Positions 12,101 to 24,840 of a DNA stretch of 64,000 nt are shown one piece after another. The stretch lies in assembly GCA_947568835.1 (NCBI GenBank), contig OX387605.1:248001-312000 (forward strand), in the 5' to 3' direction. Source of the stretch: Protonemura montana. Its lineage: Eukaryota; Arthropoda; Insecta; Plecoptera; Nemouridae. How positions within the stretch are numbered: position 1 is the first letter of the stretch; each line of letters begins with the position of its first letter. Position numbers and translations under genes: made by a program. The notes beneath the pieces were generated by a model. The model saw only the letters and a list, made by a program, of their open reading frames with translations, made no database searches and was not told the DNA's origin.

Positions 12101-15100
12101 TCGGGAGAGAGGTTGGAGGGATGAAAGTTAAGCAACACTGCGCTGGGTCAGGTATTGGATGGGTGACCATCATACACATGACCAGTTCTGTTTGGGAGAG
12201 AGGTTGGAGGGATGAAAGTTAAGCAACACTGCACTGGGTTAGGTATTGGATGGGTGACCATCATACACATGACCAGTTCTGTTCAGGAGAGAGGTTGGAG
12301 GGATGAAAGTTAAGCAACACAGCGCTGGGTCAGGTTAGGATCATCATCATCCACTCATTCACCGACGCCATTAGACCAGTGCCGCATGACCAGATGTCAA
12401 AACAGTGCGTCGTTAAACACCACAAATAAATAAATGCAAAATGTCCACACAAAAAAAAAATTACCTTAGCATGAATTTTTTACAATTTTAACCATTTTTT
12501 GTAAATATTACCGGTAATTTTACATCTTAAAATGTAATATAATCCAAATACAATGCAATCTCCCAAGTAAGACACCAAACCTCCTTGACAGTAATGTCTA
12601 TCTTCATTCACAGAGTCAATTTTGTATTCCTTAAAATGACTCCAACAAAGCCATTGTCTGAGCTTATGAATACGAGCCAAGAATACTGTAAAGAATAAAG
12701 TAATGGAAAGTTATGCTAGTTTAAAAACTACTGACAAAGTCCATGACTACGATGTGAGAAACACAAAGATTTCCAAATTGAATTGTGTAAAACTGATAAA
12801 TGGTAAATAAAATTCCTAGCGCTATTAAAGAAAAGAGTGGCAAAGCTTTCAAGGCTTCTTTTGAACAATTTTTAACTGACAATTGTTTTTACTTTATTGA
12901 TCAATATTTAAACCACAACATGACAAGCATTAAAACAATTGTATTTCATAAATATGTTTTATCAACAATGTTTGACATCAAGTATTTCATTTGTATTTTA
13001 TTTGTATTATTTTATTATGTGACTTCCCTTCTATGATGAGATCTGATGGCCAGGATTTAAAGCCGGCAACATTGGTGTGGTGTTCAGGTGCTCTAGCCAA
13101 GAAGCAGTCCATGGCGGGCACCAGTTACCGTGAGGTGGTTCGTGCCAGCGGGCAGGAAGGCAGTGGCGGGCAGTCAGCAGCGGGTAGGCAGATAGAGCGA
13201 GACCTGCTAAGAACGTTGCCCGCCAACGTATGCTTCTCTCACGCTGCCAGTACCGGAGTCCCTCGACTACGTAGGCTACTTCGCGGCTTGGCCTGGCTCT
13301 ACCCAGACATTGGCTACTGCCAGGTGGGTCTTCAAAGTTCATTGTTTTAACACGATAACAAAATGGTATCAATTGTGTAATGAATAGCGGGGTCAAAGGC
13401 ACGCCAATCTTTACATCATTTTGCTTTTATAAGCACACAAAGGAAGAAGAAAGATGCCAAGCAAATGGATTTCCCTACCTAAGACCACAATTAGTATTCT
13501 TTCACCTTAAGCATTTGACATTTGGTTTGTGAAAAAAAAATTTTTAATTTTCGAGTCCAGGAAAATGCATTAACATAATTAATGCTGAGGTTGAATAAAC
13601 ATTAGATACATCTTAGAGCTTACAGCTAAGAGCTTATGTGAGGAATAATTAGCTACTAAAAGTACAGACCTCTGTGCCAGCCAACATTACTGTAAGTTGT
13701 TGACAAGTGGTCTTCATGTTCAGGGCATGGGAATGATGGCAGCTTCCTTGCTGCTTCTTCTGGAGGAGGAAGATGCCTTCTGGGTGATGTGTACCATCGT
13801 TGAAGATCTCCTTCCTGCTTCCTACTACTGCGCTACCCTCGTTGGTAACTATGTTATAACGATAACAGTTGCTTCATTACTTTATGCTGGTCAAAATTAG
13901 ATTCATTCATAGCATGCTACGCCATACGGGATTCCAAGGGTTTACTTTAAAATTGTATTCTTTAATAGAATGTCACTGTTTTGTACGGTAAAACATCTCT
14001 GAAAAGTTGATTTAACTTAAATTTATTATTGGTTAACTTATTTAGCTTGAATTAAAACGTTTCAATTAAATTTATTGTGGGCTCTGCCTCAAAAAGAAGA
14101 TTTTTCTGCATAAATCGGTAGGTCTTTGAATTCCGCACGTTCTTGCGCAGGTGTCCAGGCCGACCAACGAGTACTACGAGAACTGGTCGCTCAGCTGCTG
14201 CCCGATCTCGACGGAATGTTACGTCGCCACGACATCGAACTGAGCTTGATTGCGTTGCCATGGTTCCTGACGTTGTTTGCTTCGGTTGTACACACCAAGG
14301 TTCTCCTGCGACTCTGGGATCTGCTATTCTGTGACGGGTCAACAACGCTGTTCAAGGCCGCGCTCGGAATGCTGAAGATGCGCGGTGAGACTTTCTTCCA
14401 GATCAACAACGAGCTAATGTCTTCCACGCATCTAGAATTCATTCAACCTTCCTTTACTTGACAAACCGAGCAGCATTCACTGCATTTGATTTTGGTCTGG
14501 TTTGCTGTTTTCTTTTGATAATCTTTCATTTTAGTATTTAATTCAAATTAAATTTAAAATATTTTGAAATTAAGTACTTAGGGATTGTGCAAGTCATTTA
14601 TTTTGGTTTATGTTCTTGGTTGTAGAGGCCGACCTGGGCAAGCTGGAGAACTCAGCGGCCATCTTCAACGCACTGTCTGCCATTCCAGGCGACATCGAAG
14701 ATGTTGATGCTCTCATCGAGGTAACAGCCATGCAACTGCTTTGTCTTGGAGCCCACACACAATTATTATTATTGCTATGTCAATTGTGTGCAGTCCCATA
14801 TGATAACCAAGTTTTAAGATCCTTGTGTGCTATGCTTGTGCTTATTGCTATGTCAATTGTGTGCAGTCCCATATGATAACCAAGTTTTAAGATCCTTGTG
14901 TGCTATGCTTGTGCTTATTGCTATGTCAATTGTGTGCAGTCCCATATGATAACCAAGTTTTAAGATCCTTGTGTGCTATGCTTGTGCTTATTGCTATGTC
15001 AATTGTGTGCAGTCCCATATGATAACCAAGTTTTAAGATCCTTGTGTGCTATGCTTGTGCTTATTGCTATGTCAATTGTGTGCAGTCCCATATGATAACC

Positions 15101-18100
15101 AAGTTTTAAGATCCTTGTGTGCTATGCTTGTGCTTATTGCTATGTCAATTGTGTGCAGTCCCATATGATAACCAAGTTTTAAGATCCTTGTGTGCTATGG
15201 TTGTGCTTATTGCTATGTTAATTGTGTGCAGTCCCATATGATAACCAAGTTTTAAGATCCTTGTGTGCTATGCTTGTGCTTATTGCTATGTCAATTGTGT
15301 GCAGTCCCATATGATAACCAAGTTTTAAGATCCTTGTGTGCTATGGTTGTGCTTATTGCTATGTCAATTGTGTGCAGTCCCATATGATAACCAAGTTTTA
15401 AGATCCTTGTGTGCTATGCTTGTGCTTATTGCTATGTCAATTGTGTGCAGTCCCATATGATAACCAAGTTTTAAGATCCTTGTGTGCTATGCTTGTGCTT
15501 ATTGCTATGTCAATTGTGTGCAGTCCCATATGATAACCAAGTTTTAAGATCCTTGTGTGCTATGCTTGTGCTTATTGCTATGTCAATTGTGTACAGTCCC
15601 ATATGATAACCAAGTTTTAAGATCCTTGTGTGCTATGCTTGTGCTTATTGCTATGTCAATTGTGTGCAGTCCCATATGATAACCACGTTTTAAGATCCTC
15701 GTGTGCTATGCTTGTGCTTATTGCTATGTCAATTGTGTGCAGTCCCATATGGTAACCAAGTTTTAAGATCCTTGTATGCTATGCTTGTGCTTATTGCTAT
15801 GTCAATTGTGTGCAGTCCCATATGATGTGCTATGCTTGTGTGTTGGCAAGTGTATTGATGGCACGTTGCTGAGGTTGCTGTGAATGGTTTTAGACCGCCT
15901 GTGAGGTTGGCAGTTCGCTGAACGAGGTGACGCTGGAAACTCAGCGACGTCGCCACCTGGCTTACCTGATGGCTGAACAGGGCGCTCTAGTATGCGATCC
16001 TGACACCAGTCACTTGCCCAAGCAGCACCTGGCCAGGTACGCTCTCCTTTATACAGGGATCATGTTCAATTCCAGGGTTGTTCAACTTTACTTAGTTGAT
16101 TTGTAATGTGCCAAAGGGCTGGGATAATGTTGATGTAGATTGGGAAAGAAAAGGGAGAGTAGGGAACTTACCCTCCAGCTTACCTTTCATTGTTGCCCCC
16201 CTCTCCCAACTTATTTTCATTCCACCCCAACCCTGCCTCACCCCTATCCCACATTACAGAAGAGCTAGAGACAGCAACCAGTCTCTTCTCTCCAGTAGTA
16301 AAGACAACAGCTGAAAGGTTAACTAACAAGTATCCACTATCGCGGCCTGCCACAAGTTCCGTCCCCTTACTTTACTTTCCCAATCAATATCAATGTTGCT
16401 TGGCGAGGTAACGTTCGTGATATCAAAATTTAAATTGATAACCAGAACTGGAACGAAAACTAGAACCCAAGGAAAGGTAAATTTACTATAGACCGATATC
16501 TTAATCTGAATATAACAACTATAATTTAACTTTGATTCTAGTTTGACAATAGTTGATAGTAAGCAATGTTTAGTTGTGATTTGCTTCGTATGATGGGGGA
16601 CCGTACCTCGTGAAGTCCTCGCTGGGAAGATCCCAATGTATCCACGCTGAGTCTCCTCGGGTCACGATACTGAGCTGTGATTGGTCACTGAACTGTGGTT
16701 GTTGCAGGCGACAGGTGAAGAAGAGCAAGTCCATGATCCAGCTGCTGCTCTTCGGGGAAGAAGTCTCGGAAGATGACATTAAATCCAAGAACATCCGACA
16801 AACAGGTCAGTCAATGGATTGTCACCGGCTTTGTCGTGGACACTCTGACGTAACGTTAACATTATCATTAACTCTGACGTAGATATATGTAAAATCTTAT
16901 TTAAATACCCTTTTTACTAACCTTTCAAATATTGATGCATCAATTTTTGAAAGGTTATTACTTAGTGTTGATAATAATGACAGGTTGTGACGTGATATAG
17001 CGTCACTAGAATCAGAGTCACTGTGAGTATTCACAGCCTCTTGGTTCTACTCCTTGGAGATCTGTCATTCTCATCAAATACACTAAAATCGTCTCTAAAA
17101 GCCAGTGTCCAAGTAGCTCAATTGGTTAGAGAAACAAGGGGTTCAAGTCCCCGTTTGAGCATCAATTTTTGAGATGGTAGTAGATTTCCTATTATTAAAA
17201 ATACCTCGTAGAGTACTTTGTTACACCTGTTGCTAGTTTTATAGTTGTCGTTCGTCCATCTTCAGATAAATTATTAAACGTTTTTAACTTTTTATTAAAT
17301 TATTTGATTCATGTAACAGTTTAAACTTTCAGAAGTAAGCTTTGTCCACCAGCAGCTCTTGGATGTAGCTTTGTGTTGTGTTTCATTGCAGAGCTGTTGG
17401 TATGCCTGCGTGAAGCAGTGCTTTCAGTGGCGCGACACTTTCCCGGCAGCGCCGCGCTCGCGCCAGACTACTCCATGGCATCGCACGCAGCCGACCACGA
17501 TCGTTACGCAGCCGTAGCACGCAACCGCAAGCGCAGAGCCAAAGCACTGCTCGGTAAGCTTACCTGGATAGAACATAGGATCCAGCCAACTGATCTCAAA
17601 TAACCTGGATAGAGCATAGGATCCAGCCAGCTGATCTCAAATAACCTGGATAGAGGATAGGATCCAGCCAGCTGATCTCAAATAACCTGGATAGAGCATA
17701 GGATCCAGCCAACTGATCTCAAATAACCTGGATAGAGCATAGGATCCAGCCAGCTGATCTCAAATAACCTGGATAGAGCATTGGATCCAGCCAGCTGATC
17801 TCAAATAACCTGGATAGAACATAGGATCCAGCCAGCTGATCTCAAATAACCTGGATAGAGCATAGGATCCAGCCAACTGATCTCAAATAACCTGGATAGA
17901 ACATAGGATCCAGCCAGCTGATCTCAAATAACCTGGATAGAGCATAGGATCCAGCCAGCTGATCTCAAATAACCTGGATAGAACATAGGATCCAGCCAAC
18001 TGATCTCAAATAACCTGGATAGAGCATAGGATCCAGTCAACTGATCTCAAATAACCTGGATAGAACATAGGATCCAGCCAACTGATCTCAAATAACCTGG

Positions 18101-21100
18101 ATAGAGCATAGGATCCAGCCAGCTGATCTCAAATAACCTGGATAGAGCATAGGATCCAGCCAGCTGATCTCAAATAACCTGGATAGAGCATAGGATCCAG
18201 CCAACTGATCTCAAATAACCTGGATAGAGCATAGGATCCAGCCAGCTGATCTCAAATAACCTGGATAGAGCATAGGATCCAGCCAGCTGATCTCAAATAA
18301 CCTGGATAGAGCATAGGATCCAGCCAGCTGATCTCAAATAACCTGGATAGAGCATAAGATCCAGCCAACTGATCTCAAATAACCTGGATAGAGCATAGGA
18401 TCCAGCCAGCTGATCTCAAATAACCTGGATAGAACATAGGATCCAGCCAACTGATCTCAAATAACCTGGATAGAGCATAGGATCCAGCCAGCTGATCTCA
18501 AATAACCAGGATAGAACATAGGATCCAGCCAGCTGATCTCAAATAACCAGGATAGAACATAGGATCCAGCCAACTGATCTCAAATAACCTGGATAGAGCA
18601 TAGGATCCAGCCAGCTGATCTCAAATAACCTGGATAGAGCATAGGATCCAGCCAGCTGATCTCAAATAACCTGGATAGAGCATAGGATCCAGCTAGCTGA
18701 TCTTAAATAACCTGGATAGAGCATAGGATCCAGCCAGCTGATCTCAAATAACCTGGATAGAGTATAGGATCCAGCCAGCTGATCTCAAATAACCTGGATA
18801 GAGCATAGGATCCAGCCAGCTGATCTCAAATAACCTGGATAGAGCATAGGATCCAGCCAGCTGATCTCAAATAACCTGGATAGAGCATAGGATCCAGCCA
18901 GCTGATCTCAAATAACCTGGATAGAGCATAGGATCCAGCCAACTTATCTCAAATAACCTGGATAGAACATAGGATCCAGCCAACTGATCTCAAATAACCA
19001 GGATAGAACATAGGATCCAGCCAACTTATCTCAAATAACCTGGATAGAACATAGGATCCAGCCAGCTGATCTCAAATAACCAGGATAGAACATAGGATCC
19101 AGCCAACTGATCTCAAATAACCTGGATAGAGCATAGGATCCAGCCAACTTATCTCAAATAACCTGGATAGAACATAGGATCCAGCCAACTGATCTCAAAT
19201 AACCTGGATAGAGCATAGGATCCAGCCAACTTATCTCAAATAACCTGGATAGAACATAGGATCCAGCCAGCTGATCTCAAATAACCAGGATAGAACATAG
19301 GATCCAGCCAACTGATCTCAAATAACCTGGATAGAGCATAGGATCCAGCCAGCTGATCTCAAATTACCTGGATAGAGCATAGGATCCAGCCAGCTGATCT
19401 CAAATAACCTGGATAGAGCATAGGATCCAGCTAGCTGATCTTAAACAACCTGGATAGAGCATAGGATCCAGCCAGCTGATCTCAAATAACCTGGATAGAG
19501 TATAGGATCCAGCCAGCTGATCTCAAATAACCTGGATAGAGCATAGGATCCAGCCAGCTGATCTCAAATAACCTGGATAGAGCATAGGATCCAGCCAGCT
19601 GATCTTAAACAACCTGGATAGAGCATAGGATCCAGCCAGCTGATCTCAAATAACCTGGATAGAGTATAGGATCCAGCCAGCTGATCTCAAATAACCTGGA
19701 TAGAGCATAGGATCCAGCCAGCTGATCTCAAATAACCTGGATAGAGCATAGGATCCAGCCAGCTGATCTCAAATAACCTGGATAGAGCATAGGATCCAGC
19801 CAGCTGATCTCAAATAACCTGGATAGAGCATAGGATCCAGCCAACTTATCTCAAATAACCTGGATAGAACATAGGATCCAGCCAGCTGATCTCAAATAAC
19901 CTGGATAGAGCATAGGATCCAGCCAGCTGATCTCAAATAACCAGGATAGAACATAGGATCCAGTCAGCTCTTCGACAGGAGTTGGCTACGTGCCGGCACC
20001 GGGTCTCCCCTCCTCCCTTCTAGGCCAGGTTTTATACATCCATCACCTACTTTATAGCCAATAGACCGATGGTGCTGTCAAGTGTCTCACATGAATCAAC
20101 AAGTGTCGATGGTTATGTACGCAGACTTTGAACGTCACGACGACGACGAGCTTGGCTTCCGCAAGAATGACGTCATCACGGTTGTGAGCCAGAAGGACGA
20201 ACACTGCTGGGTCGGGGAACTCAACGGGCTGCGTGGTGAGTCATATATGTGATACTCGAGACTGAATAGATTGTCAAGCCTTTAAATAGAGATCTTTTTA
20301 TATTTTGCAAGCTGGCCTGCAGGCATTGCTAGACATTCTTTTGTTACTGAATTTTACTTTTTTAATTTTACTGTTTCCTTTTATAAGATCCTGTCACCTA
20401 TCCAATACCTGACCCAGCGCAATGTTGCTTAACTTTCATCCCTCCAACCTCTCTCCCGAACAGAACTGGTCATGTGTATGATGGTCACCCATCCAATACC
20501 TGACCCAGCGCAGTGTTGTTTAACTTTCATCCCTCCAACCTCTCTCCCGAACAGAACTGGTCATGTGTAAGATGGTCACCCATCCAATACCTGACCCAGC
20601 GCAGTTTTGCTTAACTTTCATCCCTCCAACCTCTCTCCCTAACAGAACTGGTCATGTGTATGATGGTCACTCATCCAATACCTGACCCAGCGCAGTGTTG
20701 CTTAACTTTCATCCCTCCAACCTCTCTCCCTAACAGAACTGGTCATGTGTATGATGGTCACCCATCCAATACCTGACTCAGTGCAGTGTTGCTTAACTTT
20801 CTTCCCTCTGTATTCTTTCATATGATGGGTCTTCATGTCTGGACTGTGGGTTTCAGGCCTGGATCGGCTATGTACCAACCTAAAATAAGAGCTGGAAACA
20901 CTTGTTATTAACTCTTACAGCCTGTGTTTTTCTCATCGCTGCCGTGTGGTTCCTTGCCTAGGCTGGTTCCCGGCCAAGTTTGTGGAGGTCCTGGATGAAC
21001 GCAGCAAGCAGTACTCGTGTGCTGGTGACGACAGTGTTTCGGAGGCCGTGACTGATCTCGTGCGTGGAACGCTCTGCCCGGCAGTGAAACAGCTGTTGGA

Positions 21101-24100
21101 GCACGGCATGCGTAGACCGAGCTTCCTGGGTACGTCGCTGACTTGGTCTCTGAAGGGGAAAGTTCCATCACATCTTGCTACCACATGGTTGGAATAGTCA
21201 CAACTTTATATTAGTGATTTTACTTTCAGAAAAAACTGACATTTTTTTTTAAGTTTCACTACTTTATTTTTTCCTTTTGGTAAAAAGCTGCAATGAAGCA
21301 TAAATTAGAGTCAATTAGATCTTCCAAACAATCACAATAAGTCGCTAAATCAACCTGAAAACTAGGTTTTATAAATCGAATCTTTTAGATCATGTGCTAT
21401 TCAAGCTTTTCTCACAAATTGCAAGCAGCAAATTGAATACTGCAACTTAATGTACATTTTGGAAAGCACTTGGAGATGATAGGTTGAAGTTTGGAGCCAG
21501 TTAAATGTCAGTCAGTAAAAGTATTTCTTCAAGTTTTTATCTTAGAATCACTTAACACTTCACCAGACATCTTATCTTGCAAATGTAAGGTTATTTTCTG
21601 TTTTGTTTTGCAACCTTTCACAGAGCTGCAATTCCACCAACTCTGTTGCACAATCCTGGGACTAGTTTTTGTTTACATTGTTTTTAATTGATTCATTTCC
21701 TTCATTGGCTTGAATAAAAAAAACATTTACAAGCCATGAATCCCGCTAGGGATCGTTGGGATTGTACATAAAAGTAATATTAATAAAATACAGTTATAAT
21801 AAATACATGATAATAATAATTCTGATGGTATAGTGGTAATACTAGTGTGGTAGGAACATACCTACAAACTATGATACTAATATAGTAATAATGATAATAA
21901 TAATTCTGATGGTATAGTGGTAATACTAGTGTGGTAGGAACATACCTACAAACTATGATACTAATATAGTAATAATGATAATAATAATTCTGATGGTATA
22001 GTGGTAATACTAGTGTGGTAGGAACATACCTACAAACTATGATACTAATATAGTAATAATGATAATAATAATTCTGATGGTATAGTGGTAATACTAGTGT
22101 GGTAGGAACATACCTACAAACTATGATACTAATAAAGTAATAATGATAATAATAATTCTGATGGTATAGTGGTAATACTAGTGTGGTAGGAACATACTTA
22201 CAAACTATGATACTAATATAGTAATAATGATAATAATAATTCTGATGGTATAGTGGTAATACTAGTGTGGTAGGAACATACCTACAAACTATGACACTAA
22301 TATAGTAATAATGATAATAATAATTCTGATGGTATAGTGGTAATACTAGTGCGGTAGGAACATACCTACAAACTATGATACTAATATAGTAATAATGATA
22401 ATAATAATTCTGATGGTATAGTGTTAATACTAGTGTGGTAGGAACATACCTACAAACTATGATACTAATATAGTAATAATGATAATAATAATTCTGATGG
22501 TATAGTGGTAATACTAGTGCAGTAGGAACCTACCTACAAACTATGATACTAATATAGTAATAATGATAATAATAATTCTGATAGTATAGTGGTTATACTA
22601 GTGCGGTAGGAACATACTTACAAACTATGATACTAATATAGTAATAATGATAATAATAATTGTGATGGTATAGTGGTAATACTAGTGTGGTAGGAACATA
22701 CCTACAAACTATGATACTAATATAGTAATAATGATAATAATAATTCTGATGGTATAGTGGTAATACTAGTGTGGTAGGAACATACCTACAAACTATGACA
22801 CTAATATAGTAATAATGATAATAATAATTCTGATGGTATAGTGGTAATACTAGTGCGGTAGGAACATACCTACAAACTATGATACTAATATAGTAATAAT
22901 GATAATAATAATTCTGATGGTATAGTGTTAATACTAGTGTGGTAGGAACATACCTACAAACTATGATACTAATATAGTAATAATGATAATAATAATTCTG
23001 ATGGTATAGTGGTAATACTAGTGCAGTAGGAACCTACCTACAAACTATGATACTAATATAGTAATAATGATAATAATAATTCTGATAGTATAGTGGTTAT
23101 ACTAGTGCGGTAGGAACATACTTACAAACTATGATACTAATATAGTAATAATGATAATAATAATTGTGATGGTATAGTGGTAATACTAGTGTGGTAGGAA
23201 CATACCTACAAACTATGATACTAATATAGTAACAATACTTATGATAAATGACTTTATAATAATGTTGCTGTTTATTCTAGGAGGTCCGTGCCACCCCTGG
23301 CTGTTCGTGGAGGAGGCGGCTGCCCGCGAAGTGGAGCGGGACTTTAATTCAGTATACAGCAGACTGGTGTTGTGCAAGACTTACCGATTGGACGAAGATG
23401 GCAAAGTCCTCACACCCGAGGAGGTAATGTTATGGTTTGGCATGTCCAAAAAGATGTTTGTCCTGGCAACCCAATCTCAATTTAAAGCAAGTTTTCAAAC
23501 TCCCCGAAGTCCAAGGCTCTTAATTGTTTGCATGGCATACAGTTTGATTTTTATGAAATATTCAAAGTGTTCTGTTGTGTCCTCAGCTCTGTTACGCAAC
23601 CGAACCCCTTGCGTTGTGCAGTAATGTCTTGCCATTGAGTGTGCAGGTTCTGGGTAGAGACAGAACGTTGATGTTAAACCGTTGAGTGTGCAGGTTCTAG
23701 GTAGAGACAGAACGTTAATGTTAAACCGTTGAGTGTGCAGGTTATAGGTAGAGACAGAACGTTAATGTTAAACCGTTGAGTGTGCAGGTTCTAGGTAGAG
23801 ACAGAACGTTAATGTTAAACCGTTGAGTGTGCAGGTTATAGGTAGAGACAGAACGTTAATGTTAAACCGTTGAGTGTGCAGGTTCTAGGTAGAGACAGAA
23901 CGTTAATGTTAAACCGTTGAGTGTGCAGGTTCTGGGTAGAGACAGAACGTTGATGTTAAACCGTTGAGTGTGCAGGTTCTAGGTAGAGACAGAACGTTAA
24001 TGTTAAACCGTTGAGTGTGCAGGTTCTGGGTAGAGACAGAACGTTGATGTTAAACCGTTGAGTGTGCAGGTTCTAGGTAGAGACCGAACGTTGATGTTTA

Positions 24101-24784
24101 ACCGTTGAGTGTGCAGGTTCTAGGTAGAGACAGAACGTTAATATTAAACCGATGAGTGTGCAGGTTCTAGGTAGATACAGAACGTAGACACAGTTCAAAA
24201 CGCGAGTAATCTGCGAGAAATAACGCAGGTGAAATCAGTCTGAAGGTGACTCCACCCGTGAGCTTTTATCGGCATCCTCCAATTTTGTCGGCAACCTTTT
24301 GAGCATCGGCGTTTTCTCTAACTCTCACCTACAATTTTTTTTTTTTTTAGTTTTTTTTTCAGTAGTTAACATCATTGTTTACAATATTTTCCTTGAAAGG
24401 ACATTTGACTGAAAGATGTCGTGTGTTTCTTTCCAGCTTTTGTATCGATGCGTTCAATCAGTCAATCAGTCTCACCACGCCGCGCAGATGGACGTGAAGT
24501 TGCGCAGCTTGGTTTGTCTCGGGCTGAACGAGCAGGCGTTGCACCTGTGGCTTGAGGTGCTCTGCTCGTGTGCCGATGTGGTGACCAAGTGGTACCAACC
24601 GTGGAGCTTTGTCTGCAGCCCGGGTTGGGTCCAACTCAAGTGTGAGCTTCGTGTTCTCGCGCAGTTTGCCTTCTCGTTGAACCCTGACTGGGAGCTGCCC
24701 GCGCGGCGCGAGCAGTCGCAGCCACTGCGAGATGGCGTGCGCGACATGCTTGTAAAGCATCACCTCTTCTCGTGGGATCTCTAA
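9145..24784 (+). CDS. SGSM3: Small G protein signalling modulator 3 (TBC-SH3-RUN), 14 exons, complete
   Basis: Exons: 9145-9216, 9288-9487, 10552-10814, 13088-13323, 13724-13844, 14151-14384, 14626-14720, 15894-16036, 16708-16805, 17392-17553, 20125-20235, 20962-21129, 23281-23423, 24437-24784; all GT-AG, 797 residues (human SGSM3 is about 750). Order: Rab-GAP TBC domain (about 160-380), SH3 (about 538-597, [15 protein letters not shown]), RUN (about 610-790). The TBC arginine finger IERDLLR (R220) and glutamine finger YCQ (Q257, split at the exon 4/5 junction) are intact, so GAP activity is expected. Known family members act on Rab/Rap signalling and in trafficking at membranes. The C-terminus [12 protein letters not shown] matches the vertebrate protein closely. 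Introns 3, 7, 10, 11, 12 and 13 carry tandem repeats; coding exons carry none. Confidence 0.97.
9488..10551. other. SGSM3 intron 2, no recognisable feature
   Basis: About 1.06 kb of AT-rich intron with no tandem repeat, exon or element that I can recognise. It is one of the few longer introns in the window without a minisatellite. Confidence 0.6.
11531..12428 (+). mobile_element. 5S-rRNA-derived SINE with about 8 tandem head units (SGSM3 intron 3)
   Basis: Begins near 11531 with a stretch resembling the middle of 5S rRNA. About eight 91-bp units follow, each starting GTTAAGCAACACTGCGCTGG and including GGATGGGTGACC, matching the 5S internal promoter region (box A and box C). After the last unit comes a tail with CATCATCATC, GTGCGTCGTTAAACACC and an AATAAATAAA-like end. 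This fits a SINE3-type element whose head was amplified in tandem. Confidence 0.8.
12429..13087. other. Remainder of SGSM3 intron 3
   Basis: AT-rich sequence with no gene or repeat recognised between the SINE tail and exon 4. Confidence 0.55.
14750..15838. repeat. 73-bp minisatellite in SGSM3 intron 7
   Basis: About 15 copies of a 73-bp unit containing GTCAATTGTGTGCAGTCCCA and AACCAAGTTTTAAGATCC. Most copies are identical, so the expansion is recent or homogenised. It ends about 55 bases before the exon 8 acceptor. Confidence 0.95.
16975..17215 (+). mobile_element. tRNA-like inverted-repeat element, single-unit copy (SGSM3 intron 9)
   Basis: Complete-looking short copy: 5' flank with AGCGTCACTAGAATCAGAG, an inverted-repeat arm CGTCTCTAAAAGCC, one tRNA-like unit with a deletion in the anticodon region, the T-arm GGGGTTCAAGTCCCCG, then the partner arm CATCAATTTTTGAGA. 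The terminal T-arm contains a good Pol III B box. It shows the ancestral, un-amplified layout. Confidence 0.8.
17560..19965. repeat. 41-bp minisatellite in SGSM3 intron 10 (about 58 copies)
   Basis: About 2.4 kb of a 41-bp unit with core ACCTGGATAGAGCATAGGAT and CAGCTGATCTCAAATA. It starts close to the exon 10 donor: the first partial unit at 17560 is only seven bases past the exon end at 17553. Variant blocks (GAACATAGG, AACTTATCTC) recur at intervals, suggesting multi-unit duplications. Confidence 0.96.
19966..20045 (+). mobile_element. 5S-SINE body fragment
   Basis: Directly after the 41-bp array. The stretch with TTCGACAGGAG, GGCTACGTGCCGGCACCGGG and CTCCCTTCTAGGC matches the body of the complete 5S-SINE at 33405-34312. 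Head and tail are absent. Confidence 0.65.
20395..20800 (-). mobile_element. 5S-SINE head array, about 4.5 units, reverse orientation (SGSM3 intron 11)
   Basis: Reverse complement of the 91-bp 5S-like unit, with GGTCACCCATCCAATACC (box C complement) and GCTTAACTTTCATCCC repeated about 4.5 times. No clear SINE tail is seen on either side. Confidence 0.8.
21130..21814. other. SGSM3 intron 12, left part
   Basis: AT-rich intron sequence without a recognised feature, between exon 12 and the 84-bp array. Confidence 0.55.
21815..23235. repeat. 84-bp minisatellite in SGSM3 intron 12 with higher-order structure
   Basis: About 17 copies of an AT-rich 84-bp unit containing ATTCTGATGGTATAGTGGTA and GTAGGAACATACCTAC. 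A distinctive pair of variants (GTGCAGTAGGAACC, then GATAGTATAGTGGTTATAC) recurs 504 bp apart, which is exactly six units, so a six-unit block was duplicated. The same unit forms a second array in PERK at 34.9-35.5 kb. Confidence 0.93.
23640..24186. repeat. 47-bp minisatellite in SGSM3 intron 13
   Basis: About 12 copies of a 47-bp unit beginning GTTGAGTGTGCAGGTTCTAG. The unit matches the terminal inverted repeat of the MITE at 40662-41084. A larger array of the same unit lies in reverse orientation at 39.0-40.2 kb. Confidence 0.94.
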
Positions 24785-24840
24785 CCACAACCTCTTACCA
24801 CAACCTCTAACCACAACCTCTTACCACAACCTCTTACCAG
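24785..24840 (+). repeat. 14-bp repeat in the SGSM3 3' UTR
   Basis: Five near-identical copies of a 14-bp unit (CCACAACCTCTTA / CCACAACCTCTAA) begin at the SGSM3 stop codon. They would be transcribed in the 3' UTR. Confidence 0.8.

Noticed and set aside
11531-12340. A genuine 5S rRNA gene cluster
   Set aside because: Units lack the 5S 5' strand and terminal stem; only the central promoter region matches, and a SINE body and tail follow.
17560-19965. CRISPR-like array
   Set aside because: Head-to-tail 41-bp units with no unique spacers, in an intron of a eukaryotic gene.
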